DNA from: UBA2279 sp034399355
Lineage (GTDB): Bacteria > Actinomycetota > Coriobacteriia > Anaerosomatales > Anaerosomataceae
Length of the DNA stretch: 25,483 nt
Reading direction: 5' to 3'
Assembly: GCA_034399355.1 (NCBI GenBank)
Contig: JAXMMT010000004.1
Span: 1-25,483 of the forward strand
Shown here: in pieces, positions 1 to 6,627 of the stretch
Layout: each line of letters starts with the position of its first letter
How positions within the stretch are numbered: the stretch's first letter is position 1
The notes under the pieces: model-generated
What the model saw: the letters and a program-made list of their open reading frames with translations, nothing else
Database searches by the model: none
Told to the model about the DNA's origin: nothing
Position numbers and translations under genes: made by a program

Positions 1-342
1 GCCTACAAGGCGGCGACCGACAGCTGCGACTACTGTCACGGGACCGGTGGTGTGAAGGCGAAGTTCTGCGCCGACTGCCACAAGCTCGAGATGCCGCACC
101 CCGGTGACTTCGGGACCACACACGGTCCGGACATCACCGCCAAGAAGACCACCAAGGCGGTCTGCGAGAACTGCCACAGCCAGTTCTTCTGCGACAACTG
201 CCACCACACCGGTGCGGTCGCGAGCCAGCCGTGGCGGAATTACCATCCGAACATCGTGAAGAAGGACGGTCTTGACCCCTGTCTCGCGTGTCACGATTTT
301 GTGAAGTACTGCGAGTACTGCCACGTGTCGATACTCAACTAG
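1..342 (+). CDS. Multihaem c-type cytochrome, C-terminal part (5' truncated)
   Basis: The reading frame is open from base 1 and ends in TAG at 340-342, so only the last 113 residues are in the window. This part holds six CxxCH haem-attachment motifs (CDYCH, CADCH, CENCH, CDNCH, CLACH, CEYCH), roughly one per 16 residues, with extra histidines that could be distal haem ligands. This density is typical of small multihaem cytochromes (cytochrome c3/NapC/NrfH-like) that carry electrons outside the cytoplasmic membrane in anaerobes. The signal peptide or membrane anchor would lie upstream of the window and cannot be seen. The precise family and redox partner cannot be decided from the fragment. 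The gene ends before a strong hairpin at 357-396. The multihaem assignment is very secure; the specific role is not. Confidence 0.9.
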   Translation, partial: AYKAATDSCDYCHGTGGVKAKFCADCHKLEMPHPGDFGTTHGPDITAKKTTKAVCENCHSQFFCDNCHHTGAVASQPWRNYHPNIVKKDGLDPCLACHDFVKYCEYCHVSILN

Positions 343-356
343 GTATCATTTGTGGC

Positions 357-396
357 GAGCGTGTCCCCACCGGCTACGGGCGGTGGGGACACGCTC
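357..396 (+). terminator. Strong hairpin, likely terminator of the cytochrome gene
   Basis: A perfect 16-bp inverted repeat, GAGCGTGTCCCCACCG at 357-372 and its complement at 381-396, flanks an 8-nt loop. It starts 15 nt after the cytochrome stop codon. No clear T-run follows, so it may stop transcription weakly or act as a 3'-end stabiliser. Confidence 0.7.
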
Positions 397-441
397 ATCC
401 TGCCCGCTCAGCAAGCCTTCTCGCGAACTTGCATGATTGTT

Positions 442-470
442 TTGCCCTGGACGTCAGGACGCGGTATGAT
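442..470 (+). promoter_or_regulatory. Promoter of tRNA-Pro
   Basis: TTGCCC (442-447) and TATGAT (465-470) are separated by 17 nt and resemble sigma-70 -35 and -10 boxes. Transcription would start near 477, a few bases before the mature 5' end of the tRNA at 481. Confidence 0.65.
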
Positions 471-480
471 ACCGGCTCGT

Positions 481-557
481 CGGGATGTGGCTCAGCTTGG
501 TAGAGCGCTGCGTTCGGGACGCAGAGGTCGTGGGTTCGAATCCCGCCATCCCGACCA
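481..557 (+). tRNA. tRNA-Pro (anticodon CGG)
   Basis: The acceptor stem CGGGATG (481-487) pairs with CATCCCG (547-553), followed by discriminator A and an encoded CCA (555-557). The anticodon stem CTGCG/CGCAG encloses the loop TTCGGGA, giving anticodon CGG. The T arm carries GGTTCGAATCC. The gene stands alone between its own promoter and a terminator. Confidence 0.96.
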
Positions 558-568
558 TCTGGATTCGA

Positions 569-596
569 ACGGCAGGCCCGGCAACGGGCCTGCCGT
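569..596 (+). terminator. Terminator hairpin after tRNA-Pro
   Basis: A perfect 12-bp stem, ACGGCAGGCCCG (569-580) and its complement (585-596), is closed by a GCAA tetraloop 11 nt after the tRNA. No T-run follows, but stem strength and position fit a tRNA terminator. It precedes the start of the next gene by 21 nt. Confidence 0.7.
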
Positions 597-617
597 CCAC
601 ATTCCCCGGGAGTATCG

Positions 618-1295
618 ATGATGCAGCAGCTGTTCGAGATCTTCGGGTACGGGCTGTGCCACCAGATTCCAGGACGCTCTCTTTTCTCGGGCGGATTCCA
701 GTTGCCTGTGTGTGCCCGAGACACGGGCATCTACCTTGGGTTCGTCATCTCCCTTGCGCTGATCGCGCTCTTGTCGCGACACAGGCGGCCGACCGAGCTT
801 CCATCGCTGCCGCTACTACTTCTCGCTGGCGCCTTCGTCGTTGCGATGGCGGTCGACGGGGTCACGTCATACGTCGGGATGCGCGCGACGACCAACGATC
901 TGAGAATCCTCACAGGACTACTGGCAGGCTACGCCCTCCCACTCGCGGCTGTACCGATAGTGAACTCGCAGATGTGGCGAACGACGACTGCGGAGCGCCC
1001 GTTGCGACGCGTGAGCGACGTGCTCATGTGGTTGGGGTCCATCCCTCTTGCGTTTGTCGCTCTACGATGGGGCATACCGTATCTCGGCATCGTGTACCCG
1101 CTGCTCGTCATCGTTGCCGTACTCGTGACCTTCATCTGCGCCAACCTCGTGTTCGTGTGTTTCGTCCCACGGTTCGAGCGCGCCGCCGACGGTTTGCGCG
1201 GTGCATGGCGGCAGATTCTAATCGCTCTTGCGCTGACGGTCGTGCAACTTGCGGCAGCCGGAGTGTTCAGAGTGTTTCTTGAAGGACTTGCGTAG
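618..1295 (+). CDS. DUF2085 family membrane protein
   Basis: A 225-residue integral membrane protein of unknown function. The N-terminal block around residues 14-42 (CHQIPGRSLF, then LPVCARDTGIYLG) is the DUF2085 signature: a Cys-His pair, a second Cys, and an RDTGIYxG motif at the start of a membrane helix. Several further hydrophobic segments follow, at about residues 40-55, 65-80, 100-118, 137-180 and 196-215. GGGAG at 608-612 lies 5 nt before the ATG. The conserved C/H residues suggest metal or redox binding, but no function is established for the family. It is preceded by the tRNA-Pro terminator and followed by a small gene with its own SD. The family call is confident; the role is unknown. 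Confidence 0.85.
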   Translation: MMQQLFEIFGYGLCHQIPGRSLFSGGFQLPVCARDTGIYLGFVISLALIALLSRHRRPTELPSLPLLLLAGAFVVAMAVDGVTSYVGMRATTNDLRILTGLLAGYALPLAAVPIVNSQMWRTTTAERPLRRVSDVLMWLGSIPLAFVALRWGIPYLGIVYPLLVIVAVLVTFICANLVFVCFVPRFERAADGLRGAWRQILIALALTVVQLAAAGVFRVFLEGLA

Positions 1296-1369
1296 ATACC
1301 GTTCCTGAATCGGTCGAGTTGTTGTAGATTCGGTAGTGAGGCATAGTCTCACTGGCTTGGAGGTGCGTC

Positions 1370-1612
1370 TTGTACACGAACAAGGACACGGTTCGGGTGA
1401 TGATCATCACCAAGGACCATCGCATCGAGGGTGACATGTACATCCTCGAAGGTAGTCGTCTTACGGACGCCCTCAACTCAAAGGGTAAGGATTTCTACGC
1501 AATCACCGATGCGAAGATCTGGCGTGTGGCAGATGAGACACTGCTTGCCTCGCCCAGCTACGTCGCGGTGGCACGCGAGGCGATTGCGGCAATCTTCCCA
1601 ATCGAACCCTAG
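1370..1612 (+). CDS. Small conserved-looking protein of unknown function (possibly DUF6812)
   Basis: Encodes 80 residues from a TTG start, chosen because GGAGG at 1359-1363 is 6 nt upstream and no ATG alternative fits. The first half looks like a beta-rich module (VRVMIITKDHRIEGDMYI, then a short turn and LTDALN), with an AITDAKIW strand and a helical C-terminus. The layout resembles short single-domain proteins grouped as DUF6812 in actinobacteria, but that is recall, not a search result. There is no signal peptide or membrane segment, so it is probably cytoplasmic. A well-formed intrinsic terminator follows at 1646-1681, so it is likely a single-gene transcript. A small hairpin (AGTGAG at 1335-1340, CTCACT at 1348-1353) lies just upstream of its SD. 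Confidence 0.7.
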   Translation: MYTNKDTVRVMIITKDHRIEGDMYILEGSRLTDALNSKGKDFYAITDAKIWRVADETLLASPSYVAVAREAIAAIFPIEP

Positions 1613-1645
1613 GGCTGCGTCTGGTGCGTGTCAGAGCCGCCTGCT

Positions 1646-1681
1646 AACCTCCTGCGAACGGGTGTTCGGAGGAGGTTTTTT
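1646..1681 (+). terminator. Intrinsic terminator whose 3' arm carries the next gene's SD
   Basis: AACCTCCTGCGAAC (1646-1659) pairs with GTTCGGAGGAGGTT (1664-1677) with one mismatch around a GGGT loop, followed by a run of six T (1676-1681). This is a textbook Rho-independent terminator, 33 nt after the stop of the 1370-1612 gene. The right arm includes GGAGGAGG (1668-1675), which is 10 nt before the GTG start at 1686. Confidence 0.85.
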
Positions 1682-1685
1682 CATA

Positions 1686-2099
1686 GTGCAGCTTTCAATA
1701 CTTATCGAGACGAACAGGTCCGGGTTGTCTGAACTTGTAGCAGAGCTCGACGCAGAGGCACGGGCGGTGATGGGTGCTGGTCGTGACGCCGCTCTCTATG
1801 CGTCGAGAGCTGTTCTGAGACGGTTTCAGGACGAGTTCGGGGGCGAGGGGCCGCCGAGCGTGCGTCAGAGCATCCGAGTGCGAGGATACTACCGCGCCGT
1901 GTTGCGCCGTGTCGTGTTCCGCAGGCGAGAGAGTGCGGATCGCTCGTATCGTAGGCGTGCACAAGTAGAGGCTGCAATCGAGGATCTCAGGCGTGTAGGC
2001 GTTCAGGGAGAAGCCCTGCGCACGGAGTTGGTTGAGACGCTTGGCCTGGAGAGCGCGACGGTAGACGCTGTTCTCGAACGGATGGCGGGTGCTGCCTAG
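1686..2099 (+). CDS. Hypothetical basic, helical protein
   Basis: Encodes 137 residues from GTG 1686, chosen because GGAGGAGG at 1668-1675 is well placed; the open frame upstream runs back through the previous gene in another frame. I do not recognise the family. The N-terminal half has an acidic helix (LSELVAELDAEARAVM) and an EFGGEGPPSVRQSIRVRGYY segment. The middle is very Arg-rich (AVLRRVVFRRRESADRSYRRR). The last third looks like a helical domain (AAIEDLRRVGVQGEALRTELVETLGL). The basic centre could contact nucleic acid, which is only inference. There are no membrane segments. Its stop codon overlaps that of the convergent lipoprotein gene by 4 bp. That it is a gene is moderately supported by the SD and residue composition. 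Confidence 0.6.
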   Translation: MQLSILIETNRSGLSELVAELDAEARAVMGAGRDAALYASRAVLRRFQDEFGGEGPPSVRQSIRVRGYYRAVLRRVVFRRRESADRSYRRRAQVEAAIEDLRRVGVQGEALRTELVETLGLESATVDAVLERMAGAA

Positions 2100-2545
2100 C
2101 GAAATGACATCGAGTCAACCAAGTCGAGCGTTTCTCGGTCGAGAAGCCACAGGCGACGGTGCGCGAGCGTTCCACCTTCCTCGGCCCACGCCTCGACGAT
2201 GAGCCACACCGGGCGACCGTCAACCTCGGCAGCCTCTACTAGCAGTGGGACTGCCGCCGTGTCGAGGGGGAAGTCGCGCGTGAGTGCGTCGGCCACGCGG
2301 CTGGCTTCGCCGCCATGCCCGCGCAGGTCCGTAAGGTACTTCTGGCGTGTGTCGGGGATATCACTCGGGAGTACGTCCTCAAGCGGTGTGACGTTCACGG
2401 AGCGGGCCACAGCCTCGATTTCGACAAGGGCGTAGCTGCCTCCTTCGGGTATGTACTCCATTGTCGTGTTGCGTCCGCAGCCGACGAGCGCCAGCGCTAT
2501 GATTATGAGAAGCACGGGTGTTGCGATGAAGCGAAGCCTGGACAA
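2096..2545 (-). CDS. Putative lipoprotein of unknown function
   Basis: The only convincing - strand gene in the window; it encodes 149 residues. TTG at 2543-2545 is the start because GGAGG on the - strand lies 7 nt before it and a lipoprotein signal follows at once: a basic start (MSRLR), a hydrophobic core, and the lipobox L20-V-G-C23. The mature part, GRNTTMEYIPEGGSYALVEI onwards, is small, rather acidic and soluble, with a hydrophobic strand (GRPVWLIVEAW) near residue 120. I do not recognise a domain. The open frame extends to 3391 on the - strand, but that part is antisense to the SAM hydrolase gene and lacks coding character. It is divergent from the 2625 gene (79-nt gap) and convergent with the 1686 gene. 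Confidence 0.75.
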   Translation of the reverse strand: MSRLRFIATPVLLIIIALALVGCGRNTTMEYIPEGGSYALVEIEAVARSVNVTPLEDVLPSDIPDTRQKYLTDLRGHGGEASRVADALTRDFPLDTAAVPLLVEAAEVDGRPVWLIVEAWAEEGGTLAHRRLWLLDRETLDLVDSMSFR

Positions 2546-2624
2546 GGTATGACCTCCGGAGCCGGGTGATGCTTCACCAGCAGTGTACTCGTCGCTGTGG
2601 TCGCATGACACTTTGGGAGGATTC

Positions 2625-3431
2625 GTGCAGTCCATCATCTGCTTCACCTCGGACTTCGGCCTCGGAGACACCTGGGTAGGAATGTGCCACGCTGTCGTGT
2701 ACCGCGCGTGTCCGCAAGCGCGTGTCGTCGATCTTGCGCATGACATCGCACCATTCGATATCCGAAAGGCTGCTGCGGTTGCGGCTGCAGGGGTGTGGCA
2801 GCTACCCGAAGCGATACATCTTGTTGTTGTCGATCCCGGAGTCGGTGGGGGCAGGCGTGATCTGTGCATCGTGACCCGCCGCGGCACGCTACTCGTGGGT
2901 CCGGACAACGGAGTGCTCATCCCGGCGGCCTGGAGAGCTGGAGGCGTCCAATCCGCGTTCTCCGTTGTCGCGGCACAGCTCAACTTCCAGGTTCCGCTTG
3001 CCACATTCCATGCCCGAGACGTGCTTGCGCCTGCTGCGGCTGCCCTGGCTTGCGGAGTGGAGCCGGCGAACATCGGTGAGGTTGTTGATCCCGATTCCCT
3101 CGCCCCTTCACCGTTCCAGCTCGGACATCGTGAGGGCGATGTGTTGGTCGCCGAGGTCGTAGACATCGACCGCTTCGGTTCTGTGCGGCTCGCAATCTCC
3201 CATGAGGAGCTGGATGCGTTGCACCACGATCCATCCGGGCTCGAGGTCTCGCTGGGCCATCTGCAGATCGAAGTTCCATTCGGGCACACGTTCTCGGACG
3301 TGCCCGAAGGTGAAACGGTTGTACTGTTCGACTCTTCAGGTTGGCTGACGATTGCCGTACGCATGGGCGGAGCTGCCGAACGGTACGGCATCGAGCCGGG
3401 TGCGCTTGCGCGGGTTCGAGTAAAGGCCTGA
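2625..3431 (+). CDS. SAM hydrolase / SAM hydroxide adenosyltransferase (DUF62)
   Basis: A 268-residue member of the DUF62 family, whose characterised members split S-adenosylmethionine into adenosine and L-methionine using water; related enzymes are chlorinases and fluorinases. Visible signatures are the opening TSDFGLGDTWVGMCHAVV, VDLAHDIAPFDIRKAA, VVVDPGVGGGRR, VGPDNGVLIPAA and TFHARDVLAPAAA. The Asp and Arg of DPGVGGGRR and the His of TFHARD match the conserved Asp-Arg-His triad that activates water. The C-terminal beta domain follows (DIDRFGSVRLAIS). GTG 2625 is preferred to the in-frame GTG at 2583 because GGGAGGA lies just upstream and the family starts here. Its TGA overlaps ATG 3431 in the next frame, so it is closely linked to the exoribonuclease gene. 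It could limit SAM or supply adenosine; the physiological role is open. Confidence 0.9.
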   Translation: MQSIICFTSDFGLGDTWVGMCHAVVYRACPQARVVDLAHDIAPFDIRKAAAVAAAGVWQLPEAIHLVVVDPGVGGGRRDLCIVTRRGTLLVGPDNGVLIPAAWRAGGVQSAFSVVAAQLNFQVPLATFHARDVLAPAAAALACGVEPANIGEVVDPDSLAPSPFQLGHREGDVLVAEVVDIDRFGSVRLAISHEELDALHHDPSGLEVSLGHLQIEVPFGHTFSDVPEGETVVLFDSSGWLTIAVRMGGAAERYGIEPGALARVRVKA

Positions 3432-3484
3432 TGTCAGACTCCCGTCCTATCCTGTTTGCAGAGGACACGGGACGGAGGGCCATC

Positions 3485-4486
3485 ATGAGGACCATATACG
3501 CGGGTTCGCTTGCCGAAGGCGATCGCGTAAGCGAGACTTTCTCGCTGCATTCGAAGGAGCTTCGTTCCAGCAGGAACGGTGAGGCGTATCTTGCACTCGA
3601 GTTTGCTGATAGGACTGGACGGATCGCCGCAGTGATGTTCCGGCCCAATCGGTCTGCGCAGTCCGTGCCGGTCGGGTCGGTTGTAGTCGTGGACGGATCC
3701 GTGACGACATACCGCAGCGTGCTCAGGATCTCGGTCGAGCGGTTGCGCCTCGCAGGTAAGTGGGACGCCTCTGATCTCCTCCCGACGTCACCTCGCGATT
3801 CCGAGGAGCTGCTTGCGCAGTTGCGCGAGCTGGTCAGGAGTATCCGTGATCCCCATCTCGCGAGAATCGTGCGTGCAGTCTTCGGTGATCGGGTCTTCAT
3901 GAGGAGTTTCACGCGGTGCCCCGGTGCGCAGTCTCGTCATCACGCCTATATCTGCGGCCTGCTCGAGCACACTGTGGCAGTAGCCACCCTGTGCGAGGGC
4001 ATGGCGGGCCTGTATGGGGACGTCAATCACGATCTCCTAGTGGCCGGCGCGTTGCTCCACGACATCGGCAAGGTGGATGAGCTTCGCTTCACGACGGGCA
4101 TCGACTACACCGACGGGGGGCGTCTCATTGGGCACGTTGTACTCGGCGAAGCACGACTGCGCCGTGTCGTGAGCCGTTCGGAGGGCCTACCCGCTGACTT
4201 GCTGACACGTCTCTCCCACCTGATACTGTCGCACCACGGAGAGCCTGAGCGGAGTTCGCCAAAACGGCCGTGCACGCTCGAGGCGCTCATCCTCCACCAC
4301 GCCGACAACATAGATGCCAAGGTTGCCGGGTTCGTCGAGGCTACAGCCGCAGCAGCCCGTGTGGAGGAAGAGTGGACGGACGCGTCAAACCTGTTCTGTC
4401 GGCCGCTCTATGTCCCGCACCCCGCGGAAGGTGACCGATGGGCTCCTGCACAGAAGGACGAGCAGTACATGCGACGTGGCGCCTAG
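3485..4486 (+). CDS. YhaM-type 3'-5' exoribonuclease (OB-fold + HD domain)
   Basis: Encodes 333 residues, close to the 314 of B. subtilis YhaM. Residues 1-90 form an OB-fold-like nucleic-acid-binding module (SLAEGDRVSETFSLHSKELR, NGEAYLALEFADRTG). An HD metal-dependent phosphohydrolase domain follows: HHAYICGLLEHT at about 152-163, the diagnostic HD pair in LLHDIGK (192-193), ILSHHGE, and LHHADNIDAKVAGF. This combination defines the YhaM/CBF1 3'-5' exoribonuclease group. ATG 3485 is chosen because GGAGGG (3474-3479) is 5 nt upstream and the family begins this way. ATG 3431 is in frame, overlaps the preceding stop (TGATG) and would add 18 residues, so the start is not certain. It is likely co-transcribed with the SAM hydrolase gene. 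Confidence 0.85.
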   Translation: MRTIYAGSLAEGDRVSETFSLHSKELRSSRNGEAYLALEFADRTGRIAAVMFRPNRSAQSVPVGSVVVVDGSVTTYRSVLRISVERLRLAGKWDASDLLPTSPRDSEELLAQLRELVRSIRDPHLARIVRAVFGDRVFMRSFTRCPGAQSRHHAYICGLLEHTVAVATLCEGMAGLYGDVNHDLLVAGALLHDIGKVDELRFTTGIDYTDGGRLIGHVVLGEARLRRVVSRSEGLPADLLTRLSHLILSHHGEPERSSPKRPCTLEALILHHADNIDAKVAGFVEATAAAARVEEEWTDASNLFCRPLYVPHPAEGDRWAPAQKDEQYMRRGA

Positions 4487-4513
4487 GGTCAGCATGCGCG
4501 GGCCGGGTTCGTC

Positions 4514-4519
4514 TACAAT
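4514..4519 (+). promoter_or_regulatory. Candidate -10 box upstream of mtnP
   Basis: TACAAT matches five of six bases of the -10 consensus and lies about 60 nt before the ATG at 4580. No convincing -35 is visible, so this is a weak call. Confidence 0.3.
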
Positions 4520-4579
4520 CGTGCGTGGAACGTAGACAGCACGGGCCCCTCGGCCCACCGCTTCGGACAAGGAGTCGTT

Positions 4580-5374
4580 ATGACCTACCCTCAGGCCGAG
4601 ATCGGCGTGTTCGGCGGCAGCGGGTTCTACTCGCTTCTCGACGATCCCATTGAATTCAAGGTCAACACGCCCTATGGTGCGCCTTCGTCCCCTGTTATGT
4701 ACGGCGAGATCGGCGGTCGCAAGGTCGCGTTCCTGCCCCGTCACGGCAAGGATCACAGTCTACCGCCGCACATGATCAACTACCGCGCGAACGCGTACGC
4801 GATGAAGCTGCTCGGCGTGTCCCGCATCATTGGTCCGAATGCGTGCGGTTCCTTGCAAGCGGATGTGAGGCCGGGCGATTTCGTGATTTGCGACCAGTTC
4901 GTGGATCGCACATCGGGTCGCAAGGACACGTTCTACGATGGTCCTGTCACGACGCACGTCTCCTCGGCTGATCCGTACTGTCCTGTGATGCGCCAGGTTG
5001 CGATCGACAAGGCTGCCGAGCTCGGCATCACCGCGCATCCTAAGGGCACGGTTGTCGTCATCCAGGGGCCCCGCTTCTCAACGCGTTCGGAGTCCGAGTG
5101 GTTCGCTTCCCAGGGATGGGAGGTCATCAACATGACGCAGTATCCTGAGTGCTACCTGGCTCGCGAGTTGGAGATTTGTTACTGCAACATCTCTCTGATT
5201 ACCGACCACGATGCTGGCGCTGAAGGCGCGGAGCCGGTCAGCAACGACGAAGTCGTCCGTGTGTTCAACGAGAACAACGAGAAGGTCAAGGCTCTGCTGC
5301 ATGCGATGATTCCGGCATTCCCTACCGAACGCGAGTGTGTCTGCGCACATGCCCTGGATGGCGCCGCGTTCTAG
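4580..5374 (+). CDS. mtnP: S-methyl-5'-thioadenosine phosphorylase (MTAP/PNP family)
   Basis: Encodes 264 residues. The enzyme phosphorolyses methylthioadenosine, the by-product of polyamine and other SAM-dependent synthesis, to adenine and methylthioribose-1-phosphate. Evidence is the N-terminal IGVFGGSGFYSLL phosphate-loop motif, FLPRHGKDHSLPPHMINYRAN, the GPNACGSLQADVRPGDFVICDQFVDRT block, VVIQGPRFSTRSES, and the purine and ribose site VINMTQYPECYLARELEICY followed by LITDHDAG. These are hallmarks of the trimeric MTAP branch. AAGGAG (4569-4574) is 5 nt before the ATG. A related purine nucleoside phosphorylase preferring other 6-amino or 6-oxo purines cannot be fully excluded by eye. It lies two genes downstream of a SAM hydrolase, so both act on SAM-derived nucleosides. 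A hairpin follows at 5391-5413. Confidence 0.9.
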   Translation: MTYPQAEIGVFGGSGFYSLLDDPIEFKVNTPYGAPSSPVMYGEIGGRKVAFLPRHGKDHSLPPHMINYRANAYAMKLLGVSRIIGPNACGSLQADVRPGDFVICDQFVDRTSGRKDTFYDGPVTTHVSSADPYCPVMRQVAIDKAAELGITAHPKGTVVVIQGPRFSTRSESEWFASQGWEVINMTQYPECYLARELEICYCNISLITDHDAGAEGAEPVSNDEVVRVFNENNEKVKALLHAMIPAFPTERECVCAHALDGAAF

Positions 5375-5390
5375 CTGGGCGGTGTCGACT

Positions 5391-5413
5391 GGACGGCCGT
5401 TGCACGGTCGTCC
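5391..5413 (+). terminator. Hairpin after mtnP, weak terminator
   Basis: GGACGGCCG (5391-5399) pairs with CGGTCGTCC (5405-5413), including one G-U, around the loop TTGCA. It is 16 nt after the mtnP stop and 17 nt before the next start. There is no T-run. Confidence 0.45.
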
Positions 5414-5430
5414 GCTATTGAGGAGGCGCT

Positions 5431-6561
5431 GTGTTAGGTCTGCCGTCGATTCGCATCGGGAAGGTATTCGGCATCCCGATTGAGATCAACGCGAGCTGGT
5501 TTCTGATCTTCCTGCTCGTCACCGTGACGCTGACCACAGGGTACTTCCCTCAGCAGCTCGAGGGTCGTCCGATGTTGACCTACATGGTCATGGGGTTTGT
5601 CACGACGGTGGCTTTCTTCGGCTCAGTGCTTCTCCACGAGTTTGCCCACTCACTGGTAGCGCGTGCCGGCGGGCTCCGTATATCAAAGATCACCCTGTTC
5701 ATCTTCGGCGGGGTCTCGCAGATGGAAGATGAGCCACAGCGCCCGGGTCTTGAGTTCGTGATGGCGTCTGCGGGGCCGGGGACGAGCCTGCTTCTTGCGG
5801 CTGTTCTGTTCCTGATTGGCGAGACGCTGTTCGCGCTTCAGGCTCCACCTTCCGTGATAGTCGTCATCGACTACCTGGTTGTCATCAACCTGTCAGTGGG
5901 GCTCTTCAATCTCCTGCCCGGGTTCCCTCTAGATGGAGGCCGGATACTCCGTGCGATCTTGTGGGCGATCAGCGGGAATCTCCTCAAGGCGACGCTCTGG
6001 GCCAGTCGTATGGGTCAGCTCATCGGGATGGGACTCATCGCGGTAGCTGTCCTCGGAGTCTTGCTGTTCCAGACCTTCGACCTCATCTGGTTTGCCGTGA
6101 TGGGGTGGTTCATCTCCGGGCTTGCGACGACCGCCTACCAGCAACAGGTCGTGAAGTCCCGACTCGCCGACGTGCCAGTCTCGCTTATCATGTCCTCGCC
6201 CCCAAGACTCGTGCCTGCGGAGTTGACCCTTGAGGACATGGCGCACAGCTACTTCCTGGGTGGTCAGCACACCCGGTATCCGGTGGTCGCCGACGGGGCG
6301 GTCATCGGACTCATTGACATTCGAACTGCACAGAACGTTCCGCGCGAACGCTGGTCGCACATGACAGTGGCGGAGGTGGCGCGCAAGGATCTCGCAGAGC
6401 TGTTCGTCACACCCGAGACCACAGTAGACCGAATCCTGCCGCGGCTTGACCCTTCGCAGGTGGGAGCCGTTCTGGTGGTGGACGACGGAAGGCTTGCAGG
6501 CATCGTGACCCGGGCCGACGTCATTCGCCTCATACGTGAGACCGCTGGCGATGCAGCCTGA
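5431..6561 (+). CDS. Site-2 protease family (M50) membrane metalloprotease with CBS domains
   Basis: Encodes 376 residues. The N-terminal 220 residues are a multi-helix membrane domain with the zinc-binding and catalytic HEFAH motif at 69-73 inside a hydrophobic helix, and the third zinc ligand in NLLPGFPLDGGRIL (D168). This is the SpoIVFB-like/Rv-type group of intramembrane zinc proteases. The C-terminal part, about 240-372, is a pair of CBS domains (VSLIMSSPPRLVPAELTLED to GIVTRADVIRLIRE), which in this group sense ATP or related nucleotides and gate proteolysis. Start GTG 5431 has GAGGAGG (5420-5426) 4 nt upstream. The substrate is unknown; no membrane-bound transcription factor or anti-sigma gene is adjacent. 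The next gene, rex, follows after 66 nt with its own operator. Confidence 0.92.
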   Translation: MLGLPSIRIGKVFGIPIEINASWFLIFLLVTVTLTTGYFPQQLEGRPMLTYMVMGFVTTVAFFGSVLLHEFAHSLVARAGGLRISKITLFIFGGVSQMEDEPQRPGLEFVMASAGPGTSLLLAAVLFLIGETLFALQAPPSVIVVIDYLVVINLSVGLFNLLPGFPLDGGRILRAILWAISGNLLKATLWASRMGQLIGMGLIAVAVLGVLLFQTFDLIWFAVMGWFISGLATTAYQQQVVKSRLADVPVSLIMSSPPRLVPAELTLEDMAHSYFLGGQHTRYPVVADGAVIGLIDIRTAQNVPRERWSHMTVAEVARKDLAELFVTPETTVDRILPRLDPSQVGAVLVVDDGRLAGIVTRADVIRLIRETAGDAA

Positions 6562-6566
6562 GGTGG

Positions 6567-6595
6567 TTGTGTGACTTTGTAACAGTCGTTACCAT
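6567..6595 (+). promoter_or_regulatory. Candidate rex promoter overlapped by a Rex-like operator
   Basis: TTGTGT (6567-6572) and TACCAT (6590-6595) are spaced by 17 nt and could be -35 and -10. The inverted repeat TTGTAAC-AGTC-GTTACCA (6577-6594) lies over the spacer and -10. Its core GTAAC-N4-GTTAC is perfect, and the outline (7-4-7, TTGT...ACcA) resembles the 18-bp Rex operator TTGTTAA-N4-TTAACAA. Rex genes are often autoregulated. Confidence 0.55.
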
Positions 6596-6627
6596 TGGGG
6601 TGTCGGCAACAACTGATCGGAACGGCT

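Noticed and set aside
485..1282. 265-residue + strand frame overlapping tRNA-Pro and the DUF2085 gene
   Set aside because: It begins inside the tRNA and reads an alternative frame of the membrane protein gene; no SD.
2546..3391. Long - strand extension of the lipoprotein frame (431 residues in all)
   Set aside because: It lies antisense to the DUF62 gene, is low-complexity Ser/Thr/Arg-rich, and a lipoprotein signal with SD starts at 2545.
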